Source: Bacillota bacterium
Lineage (GTDB): Bacteria > Bacillota > Bacilli > Alicyclobacillales > SLC66
Direction: 5' to 3'
Length of the DNA stretch: 7,111 nucleotides
NCBI GenBank assembly: GCA_021799325.1
Contig: JAJZAS010000075.1
Span: forward strand, 1 to 7,111
Shown here: piece by piece, positions 6,813-7,111 of the stretch
How the letters are laid out: every line of letters starts with the position of its first letter
Numbering within the stretch: the first letter of the stretch is position 1
Made by a program: the position numbers and the translations under genes
Notes under the pieces: generated by a model
Seen by the model: only the letters and a program-made list of their open reading frames with translations
What the model was told of the DNA's origin: nothing
The model's database searches: none

Positions 6813-7111
6813 AACGATTATTCTCCTGTATGATTTTCGCTGCCACCAACCGATCGTCAAAATCATACTTTGTCGTGCCGATGATCTGATAGGTTTCGTG
6901 CCCTTTTCCCGCAATCAAAATGACATCCCCCGGATTAGCCTGATGGATCGCATAGCGAATTCCCTCTTCTCTTCGCACTAAGCGTGTGTATTTATCGCGC
7001 AAGCTTTCATCAAGTCCCGCTTCCATATCGTCAATGATCGCTTCTGGATCTTCCGTTCGCGGATTATCGGAGGTGAGTACGGTAAAATCACTATAGGACG
7101 TGGCAATTTTG
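6811..7111 (-). CDS. murE: UDP-N-acetylmuramoyl-L-alanyl-D-glutamate--2,6-diaminopimelate ligase MurE (C-terminal part)
   Basis: MurE adds the third residue of the stem peptide to UDP-MurNAc-L-Ala-D-Glu using ATP in the cytoplasm. Only the last 99 residues are inside the window, out of roughly 490. The frame is open to the right edge. The segment TSDNPRTEDPEAIIDDM spans 7068-7018. DNPR is the loop that binds meso-diaminopimelate; lysine-adding enzymes have a different motif (DDPN) there. Further on is LIAGKGHETYQ, the conserved GKGHE of the C-terminal domain, about 40 residues from the end. It ends in TAA, 12 bases before the murF ATG. The family is certain and the diaminopimelate preference is a strong inference from the motif. 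Confidence 0.97.
   Translation of the reverse strand, partial: KIATSYSDFTVLTSDNPRTEDPEAIIDDMEAGLDESLRDKYTRLVRREEGIRYAIHQANPGDVILIAGKGHETYQIIGTTKYDFDDRLVAAKIIQENNR

Overview
The window is a contiguous stretch of a bacterial division and cell wall (dcw) cluster. All genes lie on the minus strand, so transcription runs from high to low coordinates. In that direction the order is murE (3' end only) - murF - mraY - murD - spoVE/ftsW - murG - murB (5' part only). Gaps between genes are 12, 21, 27, 28, 37 and 75 bases, and nearly every gene has a clear purine-rich Shine-Dalgarno. I see no internal promoter or terminator, so the block looks like part of one operon. No stretch over 300 bases lacks a gene, and I found no RNA gene, mobile element, CRISPR array or long repeat.

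The genes make lipid-linked peptidoglycan precursor and polymerise it. MurB (with MurA, not seen) makes UDP-MurNAc. MurD adds D-Glu, MurE adds the diamino acid and MurF adds D-Ala-D-Ala. MraY transfers phospho-MurNAc-pentapeptide to undecaprenyl phosphate (lipid I), MurG adds GlcNAc (lipid II), and the SEDS protein polymerises lipid II. The MurE fragment carries DNPR, the signature of meso-diaminopimelate-adding enzymes, so the wall is probably DAP type. The SEDS protein resembles SpoVE of Bacillus subtilis in length (366 aa) and motifs, and the spoVE-murG-murB order is the Bacillus one. This points to a DAP-type, probably endospore-forming Bacillota. Unlike B. subtilis, murF sits between murE and mraY. 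Placement nearer than Bacilli (perhaps Alicyclobacillaceae-like) would be a guess.

The main anomaly is in murD. A TTG start with a good Shine-Dalgarno opens a frame encoding the first 30 residues of MurD, which is then broken by one in-frame TAA (plus-strand TTA at 4267-4269). The frame resumes immediately, without a shift, at a GTG and continues through all remaining MurD motifs. Removing that codon would give a normal 456-residue MurD. Because MurD is essential and the rest is well preserved, a sequencing or assembly error or a very recent mutation is most likely. Readthrough, or re-initiation at the adjoining GTG, is the more exciting but less likely reading.

Smaller points are an altered HEQN motif in MurG, an Asn-to-Met change in the MurF central domain, and a perfect interrupted palindrome in the murG-murB gap. 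Otherwise this is an ordinary housekeeping region, and I see no evidence of a new system.
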